Of a stretch of 64,000 nucleotides of DNA, positions 18,800 through 27,311 are shown in pieces. The notes under the pieces are model-generated. The model saw only the letters and a program-made list of their open reading frames with translations, was not told the DNA's origin and did no database searches. This stretch comes from Parahalioglobus pacificus. Its GTDB lineage: Bacteria > Pseudomonadota > Gammaproteobacteria > Pseudomonadales > Halieaceae. Positions within the stretch are counted from its first letter, which is position 1. Each line of letters starts with the position of its first letter. The stretch spans positions 806,001-870,000 of the forward strand of contig NZ_BMYM01000002.1 in assembly GCF_014652275.1 (NCBI RefSeq), read 5' to 3'. The position numbers and the translations under genes were made by a program.

Positions 18800-19807
18800 T
18801 CAGCCACCCGTCATATTCATGAAGCGCACGATCTGGGGTTCGTCGTCGCTGTGAAAGTGGTGTTTTTCAGGCTTGATGTCCATGGCATCAACAATTGCAC
18901 GCTTCAGCGACTCGGCGCTGGCATCGGACGCTCGAAGGCGTTCACGCAAATCCACGGAATGTTCATTTCCAAGGCACAGCAGCAAGCGCCCCTCTACGGT
19001 AATGCGCACCCGATTGCACAAATGGCAGAAGTTGTTGCTGTGGGGCGAAATGAAGCCTACCCGCGAGCCGGTGTTATCCAAGCTGAAGTAACGCGCCGGC
19101 CCTGCGTTGCCACTGGGATCGCCCAGTGCGGTCAGGTCGTAGCGTTCAGCAATCTGTTGGCGAAGTTCGTCGCTGCTGCACAGGCTCAGCTTGCGATCAT
19201 GCTCGACAATCGCACCCAGGGGCATCTCTTCAATGAACGCAATATCGATGCCGCGATCAACAGTAAAGTCGACCAGGTCCAGAACCTCATCGTCATTGCG
19301 ACCCTTTAAAACCACGCTGTTCAGCTTGATGCCGTCGAAGCCTGCAGCGATAGCCGCATCAATGCCTGCAATGACTTGGTCCAGGTTGCCGTGGCGTGTG
19401 AGGCGGCGAAACTTCCGGGCTTGCAGGCTGTCCAGGCTGATATTCAGCCGCTTAACACCGGCCTCCCTCAGAGGGCCAGCCAGGCGGGGCAGTTGCGAAG
19501 CGTTGGTGGTGAGTACCAGCTCATCCAGTCCGGGCAGGGCGCCCAATCGCTGCACCAGCGACAGAATGTTATTGCGAATTAGCGGCTCACCACCGGTGAG
19601 GCGAATCTTACGCACGCCTAACTCGGTGAACGCCTGACCCAGCTGGAACAGTTCCTCCAGGGATAGCACCCGCGCCTTGGGTACAAAGGTCATATCCTCG
19701 GCCATGCAGTAAACACAGCGAAAATCGCATCGGTCTGTGACGGAAAGTCGCAAGTAGGTGACTTGGCGGCCGAAACGGTCGACGAGCTGTGAGGGCAGTG
19801 ATGACAT
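18800..19807 (-). CDS. moaA: GTP 3',8-cyclase MoaA
   Basis: Radical-SAM enzyme of molybdenum cofactor synthesis that converts GTP to 3',8-cyclo-GTP. The 335-residue product has the N-terminal cluster cysteines Cys27, Cys31 and Cys34, the GGEPLIR motif, the C-terminal second cluster region [21 protein letters not shown], and the conserved Gly-Gly terminus. No other mo-cofactor gene is in the window. It lies upstream of the MoxR-VWA genes on the same strand, which fits, but does not prove, a link to assembly of a molybdoenzyme. Confidence 0.96.
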   Translation of the reverse strand: MSSLPSQLVDRFGRQVTYLRLSVTDRCDFRCVYCMAEDMTFVPKARVLSLEELFQLGQAFTELGVRKIRLTGGEPLIRNNILSLVQRLGALPGLDELVLTTNASQLPRLAGPLREAGVKRLNISLDSLQARKFRRLTRHGNLDQVIAGIDAAIAAGFDGIKLNSVVLKGRNDDEVLDLVDFTVDRGIDIAFIEEMPLGAIVEHDRKLSLCSSDELRQQIAERYDLTALGDPSGNAGPARYFSLDNTGSRVGFISPHSNNFCHLCNRVRITVEGRLLLCLGNEHSVDLRERLRASDASAESLKRAIVDAMDIKPEKHHFHSDDEPQIVRFMNMTGG

Positions 19808-19913
19808 AAGAGCTACGAGTCTAGTCGGTTACGCTGTCGCCCACCAGAGCAGCTGCGCTTTACAGCGTGTCGCGGCTGGGACAGGATTGCCAGCAGCGAA
19901 AGGAGACGCCCCT

Positions 19914-20984
19914 ATGCGCCAAACTTGGAAAGTGATGATACGTAGTCAGCTGGCGCTGGCTTTTGTGCTTGCCATTATGAATACCTCTATGGGGTATGCG
20001 CAGGCTGACTGTGAGCCCGTTGATGGGGTTGTACCTATTTGCGGTCTGGTGGGACCCGAAGACCTGGAGAGAACGCCTGACAACCGGTACATCGTGATCA
20101 GCTCCATGGGATCCCCCGGTGGCTTATTGGTGTTGGATCCGCAAACCGACGCGCTAACGCGCATCTATGGCGAGGGCGTGGGCGAAAATTCCCCCGAGCC
20201 GGGTTGGGGCGACCCCGCCTGTACCGCGGCCCCTGACTGGGTCCTCAGTCACGGTATTGATGTGCGTGTCAGAGCTGATGGTCGCTGGCAGGTGTTGGTG
20301 GTGAATCATCAGCAGCGTGAATCGGTGGAGTTTTTTGAGCTGCTGCCGGGCGACCCAGCGCCGACGGCTGTGTGGCGCGGCTGCGTTAGTGGCCCTGATA
20401 ACGCCAACTTCAATGATACGGTGGCTCTGGCCGACGGCGGTTTTTTAGTGACACACATGGCTGATCAGGGGCTTTTGCCCTGGCAGCTGCTGCGCGCAGT
20501 ATTGGGCTTTGACACGGGCTTCCTGTATCGCTGGTCGCCCGAGACCGGTTTTGCGCAGGTGCCCAATACCCAGGCACGTTTTCCCAACGGTGTCTCCCTT
20601 GCACCCGATGGGCAGAGCTTCTATCTCAACGATTATTTCGGCAACACCGTGCGTCGCCACAACCTCGAGACCGGTGAATTATTGGCACAGGCCGAGGTGA
20701 TGCAAACCGATAACGGTGCCTGGACAGAGGGCGGGAAGTTGCTGGTGGCCTCACACCCGGTAAGCGTGCTCGATCTGGTGGTATCGCTGGGGCACGGATT
20801 CGAAACTCCAAGCCTGCTGCCTTTTGACATTGTGGAACTGGACCCTGAGACCCTGGCGTCGCGATTGCTGATTAGCCGTGAAGGGCCGCCCATGGGTGCT
20901 GGCACGGTAGCCTTACAGCATGGAGACTTTCTGTACATCGGGTCTTATTTAGGCGACCGTTTGATTAAGGTGCCTCTCAATTGA
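19914..20984 (+). CDS. Exported SMP-30/strictosidine-synthase-like beta-propeller protein
   Basis: A 356-residue secreted protein. The N-terminus has a long signal peptide ending around GYAQA (residue about 30). The rest carries repeated propeller-blade elements, including YIVISSMGSPGGLLVLD, the FPNGVSLAPDGQSFYLNDYF blade typical of SMP-30/gluconolactonase-like proteins, and MGAGTVALQHGDFLYIGS near the end. Lactonase or arylesterase activity is possible from the fold. The ATG at 19914 has AAGGAG 8 nt upstream; the longer open frame overlaps moaA. The stop overlaps the start of the permease gene, so the two are translationally coupled and may share a substrate. Confidence 0.78.
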   Translation: MRQTWKVMIRSQLALAFVLAIMNTSMGYAQADCEPVDGVVPICGLVGPEDLERTPDNRYIVISSMGSPGGLLVLDPQTDALTRIYGEGVGENSPEPGWGDPACTAAPDWVLSHGIDVRVRADGRWQVLVVNHQQRESVEFFELLPGDPAPTAVWRGCVSGPDNANFNDTVALADGGFLVTHMADQGLLPWQLLRAVLGFDTGFLYRWSPETGFAQVPNTQARFPNGVSLAPDGQSFYLNDYFGNTVRRHNLETGELLAQAEVMQTDNGAWTEGGKLLVASHPVSVLDLVVSLGHGFETPSLLPFDIVELDPETLASRLLISREGPPMGAGTVALQHGDFLYIGSYLGDRLIKVPLN

Positions 20985-22360
20985 TGCCCTGGCGCGATCA
21001 TGCGCTGTGGCTGGGGCCAGCCTCGGCCCTTGCGGCAGGCCTGTGGCTGTTTGCCACCGACTACAGCGTGGCGATGAGCGTGGTGCTGAGTGTTGCCGTG
21101 CTGTGTGTTGTCTGGTGGGTGTTTGAACCCATCCCTATCCCCGTCACATCCCTGCTGCCGCTGGCCGTGTTGCCGTTGGCCGGGATTCTGACGCCGGCCG
21201 AGGTCGGTGCCGCCTACGGCTCGCCCTTGATCCTGCTACTACTGGGTGGGTTCCTGCTCTCCAAGTCGATGGAGCACTCGGGCGCGCACCGACGTATAGC
21301 GCTGGGCATGGTGAACCTTTTTGGTGCCAGCAGTCCGCGTCGGTTGGTATTGGGTTTTATGGTCGCCGCGGCCGCCCTGAGTATGTGGATCTCCAACACG
21401 GCAACCACCCTGATGTTATTGCCGGTGGCGCTGGCTGTGCTGGATGGCACTAGTCAGCGTGAGCGCTTGGCGGTCCCATTGCTTCTGGGTACTGCCTATG
21501 CGGCCAGCGTGGGTGGCTTGGGAACGCCAATAGGAACGCCGCCCAACTTGATTTTTATGCAGGTCTACCAGGAGTACACCGGGCAGTCCGTGAGCTTTAC
21601 CCAGTGGATGAGTTGGGGCGTGCCCGTGGTCGCCGTTATGGTGCCCGCGATGGCTTATGTGTTGACTCGCGGTATGGGTGGCGGCCTAGCGATCACTCTG
21701 CCCGAGGTTGGCCGCTGGCGGGTAGAGGAGCGGCGCGTGATGCTGGTTTTTGCCGTCACGGCACTGGCCTGGATTACCCGCAGTGAACCCTTTGGTGGTT
21801 GGAAAACCTGGCTCGGTGTGCCTTGGGCGAATGATGCTTCGGTTGCCCTGCTGGCGGTGGTGGTTATGTGTCTGGTGCCCAACGGTCGCGGCGGTCGGCT
21901 GCTGGACTGGGAGCGAGCCAGCACCATTCCCTGGGGCGTGCTGTTGCTGTTCTCAGGGGGAATCTGTCTGGCGCGTGGCTTTGTCAACTCCGGGCTCTCG
22001 GGTTTGATCGGTGATGGTCTTGCCGGTCTTACCGCAATGCCATTGTGGGTGCTGATGGCCAGTGTGTGCCTGGTGGTGACCTTCATGACCGAAACCACCT
22101 CCAACACGGCCAGCACAACGCTGTTGATGCCCGTGCTGGCCGCTGCAGCATTGGCGGCGGGCATTCCGCCCGAATGGATTATGGTGCCGGCCGCGATGAG
22201 TGCCAGCTGTGCCTTCATGTTGCCCGTGGCCACAGCGCCGAATTCGGTGGTGTTTGGCAGCGGCCTGATTACAACCGCACGCATGGCCAGGGAAGGGGTC
22301 TTGCTGAACCTGCTGGGGGTGCTGGTTATCAGCACCCTGTGCTATCTGCTGATTACCTGA
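20984..22360 (+). CDS. DASS/SLC13-family anion symporter
   Basis: A 458-residue inner-membrane protein with 11 or more hydrophobic helices. Two copies of the Ser-Asn-Thr signature, ISNTATTLMLLPVA and TTSNTASTTLLMPVL, and the GTPIGTPPNLIFM stretch identify the divalent anion:sodium symporter family, which imports di- and tricarboxylates or sulfate. The ATG overlaps the stop of the beta-propeller gene (TGATG). Tight coupling to an exported lactonase-like protein suggests uptake of a carboxylate product made outside the cytoplasm; this is inference. Confidence 0.9.
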   Translation: MPWRDHALWLGPASALAAGLWLFATDYSVAMSVVLSVAVLCVVWWVFEPIPIPVTSLLPLAVLPLAGILTPAEVGAAYGSPLILLLLGGFLLSKSMEHSGAHRRIALGMVNLFGASSPRRLVLGFMVAAAALSMWISNTATTLMLLPVALAVLDGTSQRERLAVPLLLGTAYAASVGGLGTPIGTPPNLIFMQVYQEYTGQSVSFTQWMSWGVPVVAVMVPAMAYVLTRGMGGGLAITLPEVGRWRVEERRVMLVFAVTALAWITRSEPFGGWKTWLGVPWANDASVALLAVVVMCLVPNGRGGRLLDWERASTIPWGVLLLFSGGICLARGFVNSGLSGLIGDGLAGLTAMPLWVLMASVCLVVTFMTETTSNTASTTLLMPVLAAAALAAGIPPEWIMVPAAMSASCAFMLPVATAPNSVVFGSGLITTARMAREGVLLNLLGVLVISTLCYLLIT

Positions 22361-22506
22361 GTACGACTGGCAAAACGGGACAATGGCTGGGCAATGACGC
22401 TTATTGCAAGCCTTCTTGGCTCAATCGGATATTGTTCGCTGAGGTCAGTCGCGTAAGGTCATCGCCATGGTCCGGCGCTGGGCCGTGCAAAAAAAGAGGG
22501 AGTTTT

Positions 22507-23496
22507 ATGAGCAAGCGATATCCAATGCCCATTCCTCACGGCTGGTATGCCGTGGCCTATTCCGACGAATTAGAAGTGGGTCAGTCCAGGGCTGTACGCT
22601 ACTTTGGGGAAGACTTGGTGCTCTTTCGTACTGAGTCTGGCAATGCTGCCTTGCTGGATGCCTATTGTCCGCACCTGGGTGCACATCTGGGCTACGGCAT
22701 TCATGAGAACACCGGCCGTGGCGGCGGCATTCAGGGCGAGTCAATCGTCTGCCCCTTCCACGCCTGGAAATTCAACGGGGAAGGTGAGTGTACGGACGTG
22801 CCTTACGCCAAGAATATGCCGCCCAAGGTGCAGGGCACCCGTTGTTTGAAATCGTACCGGATTACCGAGACTAACCAGGTCATTTGGGCCTGGTACCACC
22901 CGGATGGTATCGACCCCTTGTGGGACGTCGTGGTACATGACGAGGCCAATAGCGATGACTGGGCACCGCTAAAACGGTACGAGTGGCACATTACAACCCA
23001 CCCCCAGGAGATGGCCGAGAATGCTGCGGATCCCGCGCACTTCCGCTACGTGCATCGCACTGCCTCTATGCCGCAGTGGGAAACGACCTATGAGGGCCCG
23101 CGCGCCACGGGTGTGCAGCGCGCCAAGATGCCAACGCCGCGCGGCGAGATTGACGGCGCCATTTACACCAACTCAATGGGACCCGGTCAGGGCTTCACCA
23201 AGTTTGAAGGCATCGCAGATACCTTCCTGATGGGCCTGACGACGCCGATTGACGACGAGAATGTCATTCTCCGGTTCGCCTTCACCCAGCCCAAAGTGAA
23301 TGGTCAGGTCAAAGAAGGTGGTGTTAATGCCGCCATCATGGCGGACATTGTGGGCCAGCTGGAAGAAGACAAGCCCATCTGGGAGCACAAGGTTTATCGC
23401 CGTCTGCCTGTGCTATGTGACGGTGACGGGCCCATCGCCAAGTTTCGCAAATGGTACGGTCAGTTCTATAGCAACTACGATCCCAGCGCGCTGTAA
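22507..23496 (+). CDS. Rieske non-heme iron oxygenase, KshA-like
   Basis: A 329-residue oxygenase component. The Rieske 2Fe-2S centre is formed by CPHLG near residue 57 and CPFHAWKF near 83. The mononuclear iron site is the ExxxDxxHxxxxH motif in ENAADPAHFRYVH near 176. Domain order and length resemble the 3-ketosteroid 9-alpha-hydroxylase oxygenase KshA and cholesterol-7-desaturase-like enzymes. The ATG at 22507 has GAGGGAG upstream. No ferredoxin reductase partner is adjacent. Genes for a PqiA domain and a START-like lipoprotein follow 47 bp downstream. Sterol or steroid substrate is a family-based inference. Confidence 0.88.
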   Translation: MSKRYPMPIPHGWYAVAYSDELEVGQSRAVRYFGEDLVLFRTESGNAALLDAYCPHLGAHLGYGIHENTGRGGGIQGESIVCPFHAWKFNGEGECTDVPYAKNMPPKVQGTRCLKSYRITETNQVIWAWYHPDGIDPLWDVVVHDEANSDDWAPLKRYEWHITTHPQEMAENAADPAHFRYVHRTASMPQWETTYEGPRATGVQRAKMPTPRGEIDGAIYTNSMGPGQGFTKFEGIADTFLMGLTTPIDDENVILRFAFTQPKVNGQVKEGGVNAAIMADIVGQLEEDKPIWEHKVYRRLPVLCDGDGPIAKFRKWYGQFYSNYDPSAL

Positions 23497-23521
23497 GCAC
23501 GCAGCCACACTGGCTATCATG

Positions 23522-23542
23522 CAGCCTTCATCCTGGAGGCTG
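23522..23542 (+). promoter_or_regulatory. Hairpin covering the ribosome binding site of the PqiA-like gene
   Basis: CAGCCT and AGGCTG form a 6-bp stem with a 9-nt loop directly before the ATG at 23544. The 3' arm contains most of the GGAGG Shine-Dalgarno sequence, so translation could depend on ribosomes arriving from the Rieske gene. Confidence 0.4.
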
Positions 23543-23543
23543 T

Positions 23544-24155
23544 ATGAGCGCACAACGTAAATTCCTCTGCCTACTGCTGGCGCTGGCATCACTGGCCCTG
23601 TTGTACCCCGGCGTTACCCAACCGGTAATGACGCTGACAGGCGACATCGACAAGTCGAAGATAGCAGCGCTGGGCGTGGATCTGGTGGCCGGCGAAAACG
23701 CGGACCCTCAAACCCGGCGAATGCTGGCGATGTTTTCCAGTTTACTGGGCCTTGATCAAATTGAAGGGCAGCTGCGCGCCTATGAGACAACACGCTCTAT
23801 CTGGGGCACTGTGCAGAGCCTGTCGCAGGGCGGCAACCTGTTGGTTGCTCTACTGATCGTCACCTTCAGCGTGGTTATCCCGGTGTTGAAACTTCTGCTG
23901 CAGCTGGCCGCGCTGGTCTTGCCCAATCCGGCCTGGCGTGTGGCATTGCTGCAACTGAACGCGGGCATGAGTAAATGGTCTATGGCGGATGTCTTCGTTA
24001 TGGGGCTGTTGGTCTCTTACATGGCCGGCAGCGCGGCTGGCCAGATGGGCGACATGCTCACTATGGACGCGCGACTCGAACCCGGCTTCTATTATTTCCT
24101 TGCCTATTGCCTGTTTTCGATAGCAGCAGGCACCCTGATGCGGAGAGCTGCATGA
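23544..24155 (+). CDS. PqiA-domain membrane protein (single domain)
   Basis: A 203-residue integral membrane protein with four predicted helices: residues about 6-25, 95-115, 120-140 and 175-195. The KWSMADVFVMGLLVSYM stretch is the hallmark of the paraquat-inducible protein A family. Escherichia coli PqiA carries two such domains and works with the MCE lipid-shuttle protein PqiB. Here only one domain is present and no MCE gene is adjacent. Instead the stop overlaps the start of a START-like lipoprotein (ATGATGA). Lipid movement across the periplasm is inferred. Confidence 0.85.
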   Translation: MSAQRKFLCLLLALASLALLYPGVTQPVMTLTGDIDKSKIAALGVDLVAGENADPQTRRMLAMFSSLLGLDQIEGQLRAYETTRSIWGTVQSLSQGGNLLVALLIVTFSVVIPVLKLLLQLAALVLPNPAWRVALLQLNAGMSKWSMADVFVMGLLVSYMAGSAAGQMGDMLTMDARLEPGFYYFLAYCLFSIAAGTLMRRAA

Positions 24156-24757
24156 TGAAATTCCCGGTAATCCTTGCCCTGTGTGTGTCGCTGCTGGTCT
24201 TGACGGGCTGCTCCGGGTCACCCAACCCCGAGCGTGGCGCTGGGGTGTCTGTGGTTGCCGACATCGATCACGATACAGCCTGGAGCCTGTTGCAGGATTT
24301 CTCTCTGGCACACAATTACGTGCCGGGACTGTCGCGCACGGAGATTATGTCGGATGCGACCAGCGGAGTCGGTGCGCACCGGCGTGTATACGATATGGAC
24401 GGCGGTTATATCGAAGAGACGATTTTCCGCTGGGAACCGGGCAGTGGCTTTACGATTCGATTGCACGAGGGTGAAAAACCGATGGCGCCATTTGAGTCTG
24501 TGTTCTTCGACTACGCGCTGTTCGATGCTGGCAAAGGGAAGACGCGGATTGAGCTGGCCTTGCGCTTTGTGATGCCCTGGGGTGGTCTGGGCGACTGGAT
24601 CGGGCGACAGTTTATTGTGCCCACTATGGAAGAGAGTCTGATCGAGGTGGCCGCGGGAATGAAATCGTTCTACGAGACGGGGAAGCCGGCTACCGACGCG
24701 GATCGGGCCAGACTGGCATCGCAGGTCTCAGTGACCCGCGATGCAGGCGACGCTTAG
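24152..24757 (+). CDS. START/SRPBCC-fold lipoprotein
   Basis: A 201-residue lipoprotein: signal peptide ending LTGC at Cys20, followed by one domain of about 150 residues with the SRPBCC (polyketide cyclase/START-like) pattern VVADIDHDTAWSLLQDF at its start and a C-terminal long helix. This fold has a deep hydrophobic ligand cavity. Ser at +2 suggests outer-membrane targeting. It is translationally coupled to the PqiA-like gene, so a periplasmic lipid-binding partner of that permease is plausible. Its last 4 bp overlap the end of the convergent peroxiredoxin gene. Confidence 0.8.
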   Translation: MMKFPVILALCVSLLVLTGCSGSPNPERGAGVSVVADIDHDTAWSLLQDFSLAHNYVPGLSRTEIMSDATSGVGAHRRVYDMDGGYIEETIFRWEPGSGFTIRLHEGEKPMAPFESVFFDYALFDAGKGKTRIELALRFVMPWGGLGDWIGRQFIVPTMEESLIEVAAGMKSFYETGKPATDADRARLASQVSVTRDAGDA

Positions 24758-25233
24758 AGCAGCGCCATCATGGTCTCGGCTGAGCTCACATCGACGCCGG
24801 GGCCGGGCTCAACATTGAGGTGGCTGACTTTGCCATCTTCAACGATCATCGCGAAGCGCTGGCTGCGATGACCCAGGCCGAAACCCGTTCCATCCAGTTC
24901 CAAACCCAGGGCTGTGGTGAATTCACCGTTGCCATCGGCCAGCATGATGATCTCTTCGGCGTTCTGGGCCTTGCCCCAGGCATCCATCACGAATGCGTCA
25001 TTCACGGCCATACAGACGATGGAATCAACACCTGCCACCTTGATTTTGTCTGCATTGACCACGTAGCCGGGCAGGTGAGTCATGGAGCAACCGGGAGTGA
25101 AGGCGCCCGGAACCGCAAACAGTACAACTTTCTTACCGGCGAACAGCTCGTCGGTGGTGATATCAGTGGGGCCCTGGTCGCCCATCACTTTCATGGTGCA
25201 CGCGGGTACGTTTTCGCCAACCTGTATGGTCAT
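24754..25233 (-). CDS. Peroxiredoxin, Prx5/type II family
   Basis: Thiol peroxidase that reduces hydrogen peroxide and alkyl hydroperoxides, usually with glutaredoxin/glutathione or thioredoxin. The 159-residue product has the PGAFTPGC motif with peroxidatic Cys49, followed by MTHLPGY, typical of the Prx5 group. Cys12 and Cys74 are other cysteines that could take part in resolution. Length is that of stand-alone Prx5. It starts with ATG preceded by AAGGAG. The gene sits alone, convergent with the START-like lipoprotein gene. Confidence 0.94.
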   Translation of the reverse strand: MTIQVGENVPACTMKVMGDQGPTDITTDELFAGKKVVLFAVPGAFTPGCSMTHLPGYVVNADKIKVAGVDSIVCMAVNDAFVMDAWGKAQNAEEIIMLADGNGEFTTALGLELDGTGFGLGHRSQRFAMIVEDGKVSHLNVEPGPGVDVSSAETMMALL

Positions 25234-25281
25234 TGGAATCTCCTTGTTAGTCAGGCCTTGGGAAGCGGGGAAGCATAGCAG

Positions 25282-25932
25282 ATGGAGCAGTCATCGCCCT
25301 GTCCTCTGTGTGCGCATGAGCACAGTGAAGCATACGCCAGTGATCGCCGCAGGGATTACCTGCAATGCCAACGCTGCGATCTCGTCTGGGTACCCGCACG
25401 GTTTCACCTGAGCGAGGAGGCGGAGCGCGCGGAGTACGATTTGCACCAGAACCGGGTAGACGATCCCAGCTACCGCCGATTTCTCTCCCGTCTGGCGCAG
25501 CCGTTGGTACGGCAGTTGCCCGACGCCTGCCAGGGTCTTGATTTTGGCTGCGGCCCAGGCCCTGCGCTGGCTGCAATGCTGTCAGAGGCGGGGCACAACA
25601 TGGCCCTCTATGACCTCTTCTATGCGGATGATCGCAGCGTGTTGAATCGCGAGTTCGACTTTATCACTGCCACTGAAGTTGTTGAGCATCTGAGCCAGCC
25701 CGGCGAGGTGTTGTCCGGGCTGTGGCGCCAACTGCGACCCGGGGGGTGCTTGGGTGTGATGACGAAGCTGGTGCGCTCCCGCGAGGCTTTTGAGGGCTGG
25801 CATTACAAGAACGACCCGACGCATATCAGTTTTTTTAGCCGGAGTAGTTGGCAGTGGTGGGCTGGTGAGTACGGCGCCGAACTGCAGTTTCACGGCGATG
25901 ACGCGATGCTGCTGCTCAAAGCCCAAGTCTGA
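25282..25932 (+). CDS. Class I SAM-dependent methyltransferase with N-terminal zinc knuckles
   Basis: A 216-residue cytoplasmic protein. Residues 7-10 (CPLC) and 29-32 (CQRC) form a likely zinc site. The SAM-binding motif I is LDFGCGPG near residue 84, and motif post-III is the LRPGG turn. A terminal Trp-rich segment follows (DPTHISFFSRSSW). This arrangement is common in uncharacterised Methyltransf_23-type proteins; the substrate cannot be read. It is divergent from the peroxiredoxin gene with 48 bp between, and runs toward the PHA regulator gene on the opposite strand. Confidence 0.85.
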   Translation: MEQSSPCPLCAHEHSEAYASDRRRDYLQCQRCDLVWVPARFHLSEEAERAEYDLHQNRVDDPSYRRFLSRLAQPLVRQLPDACQGLDFGCGPGPALAAMLSEAGHNMALYDLFYADDRSVLNREFDFITATEVVEHLSQPGEVLSGLWRQLRPGGCLGVMTKLVRSREAFEGWHYKNDPTHISFFSRSSWQWWAGEYGAELQFHGDDAMLLLKAQV

Positions 25933-25952
25933 TCGGCCCGGCGGCTATCGGT

Positions 25953-26606
25953 TTAGTAGCGCTCCAGCATGTCTGCGTAGATGCTCTCGCAGTCGTGATA
26001 GAAGGTGATTTGGTCTTCACCTAAATAGGGGGCGACCATGGTGAGCAACTGCAGCACGCCCTGGTGAATAATGAGCTGTGGCTCCCGCTCCCCGTGCAGC
26101 AGCCTGGCGTAGTTCAGCCAGTAGTTGAGTACCAGGGTCATATTGTCGACCAGACTTACCAGCTGCTGCTCCTCGGTTTCGATTACCGACTCCTCGATGA
26201 GGCGTTGGCAGATAGCAAACAGCGCTGCTCTCTTCAGCTGAATTAGCTGGCGAAACCGTTTTTCGATAGCGGGGTAACGGTGCAGGATGTCGTCGAGATT
26301 GTGGTAGAGAAAGCGGTACTGGTACATCTCTTCCAGCACAACGTAGAGGTAATACCAGTTGTTTTCGACGGAGTCTCGCTCGCTGCCTAATGGGCTTTCA
26401 AGCGGGGCGGCCAACGTGCCGGTGATAGCCACTTCGTACTGGTGGAACAGCTCGGCAATGAGCTGATCTTTGCCTTTGAAGTGGTAGTACAGGTTGCCTG
26501 GGCTGATATCCAGTTCATTGGCGATGTCGATGGTGGTCGTATGGGCCTCGCCCTCCTCATTGAACAGGGCGAGACTGGTAACCAGAATGCGGTCCCGGGT
26601 TTTCAC
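25953..26606 (-). CDS. phaD: TetR-family regulator, PhaD-like
   Basis: A 217-residue one-component regulator. The N-terminal MKTRDRILVTSLALFNEEGE helix and the ELDISPGNLYYHFKGKDQLI recognition helix closely resemble PhaD of pseudomonads, the TetR-like activator of polyhydroxyalkanoate genes that responds to a fatty-acid-derived ligand. The GTG start lies 8 bp past the stop of the PhaF-like gene on the same strand, so it is cotranscribed with the phasin genes. The PHA synthase gene is not in the window. Assignment rests on the N-terminal resemblance and context. Confidence 0.8.
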   Translation of the reverse strand: MKTRDRILVTSLALFNEEGEAHTTTIDIANELDISPGNLYYHFKGKDQLIAELFHQYEVAITGTLAAPLESPLGSERDSVENNWYYLYVVLEEMYQYRFLYHNLDDILHRYPAIEKRFRQLIQLKRAALFAICQRLIEESVIETEEQQLVSLVDNMTLVLNYWLNYARLLHGEREPQLIIHQGVLQLLTMVAPYLGEDQITFYHDCESIYADMLERY

Positions 26607-26614
26607 CGGTTGCG

Positions 26615-27136
26615 TTAGCCCTTCCTGGCGCGGGCGGTGCTGGCTTTGCGCTTAGCGGGGGCCTTTTTGGCGGCCCCCTTCTTGGGTGCGGCAGTTTTTC
26701 GGGTTGCCGCTTTTTTGGCTGGCGCCTTCTTTTTTGCGGCCTTTTTGCGCGCAGGTTTCACCGCGCCCTGATCGGCCATAGCGCGGGTAAGCGCCTCCAC
26801 TTTATTGCTCAGGCGATCAATCTTTTCGTGCAATGCCAACAGGTCTTCGCCGCGGGCGGGTCGCTGCAAATTAAAGTTCTCGCGAACGCGACCAATGCGC
26901 TCCTCGACGGAGTCCCGGGCGGTTTGCCCCGCCTGCAGGGCTTCGCGCGCCTCCTCCTCCAGAGCGGCACCGGCTTTCACCAGGTCACGGAATAGCTTAG
27001 GCGGCTGGCCGCCCACTTTGCCGAGCCTGTCTTGGGCTTCATCAACGGCGCGGCCATAGGCGCCCACGCCAGCCAGCCAGATGTTCTTGGCAATCTCGCC
27101 GGCTTTATCAGTTACTTTGTTTTTATCGTCTTTCAT
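26615..27136 (-). CDS. phaF: PhaF-like phasin with C-terminal histone-like tail
   Basis: A PHA-granule surface protein of 173 residues. Residues 16-30 contain the phasin motif around IWLAGVGAYGRA, followed by a helical coiled-coil region to about 120. Residues 126-173 are almost entirely Lys, Ala, Pro and Arg (AKKAPAK-type repeats), like the DNA-binding tail of Pseudomonas PhaF, which ties granules to the nucleoid. The ATG at 27136 is chosen over a longer frame reaching 27259, whose added residues overlap a terminator. PhaD-like regulator downstream. Confidence 0.88.
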   Translation of the reverse strand: MKDDKNKVTDKAGEIAKNIWLAGVGAYGRAVDEAQDRLGKVGGQPPKLFRDLVKAGAALEEEAREALQAGQTARDSVEERIGRVRENFNLQRPARGEDLLALHEKIDRLSNKVEALTRAMADQGAVKPARKKAAKKKAPAKKAATRKTAAPKKGAAKKAPAKRKASTARARKG

Positions 27137-27245
27137 TGTCTGCTCGTTGTATCGCGGGATGTTGCGCAGATGCGTGTTGGCATTAAACCAGAACAGGGGG
27201 CAAAAAAAAGACTTGCGCACCGGGAATCGAGGCGGCTTTTGGGAT

Positions 27246-27270
27246 AAAAAAGGGGCCACAATGTGACCCC
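27246..27270 (-). terminator. Intrinsic terminator between the two phasin genes
   Basis: Read on the minus strand, GGGGTCAC, a 3-nt loop and GTGGCCCC form an 8-bp stem (one G-U pair) followed by six T. It sits 41 bp after the stop of the upstream phasin gene, so that gene can be expressed apart from the PhaF-like gene and regulator. Confidence 0.85.
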
Positions 27271-27311
27271 GAAAAATCCCCTAAACCGGGGATGAGTGAG
27301 CCTGGATGGGC

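Noticed and set aside
22045-22506. In-frame upstream extension of the Rieske gene by 154 codons
   Set aside because: It runs through the end of the DASS permease gene in another frame; the ATG at 22507 has a strong ribosome binding site and the expected N-terminus.
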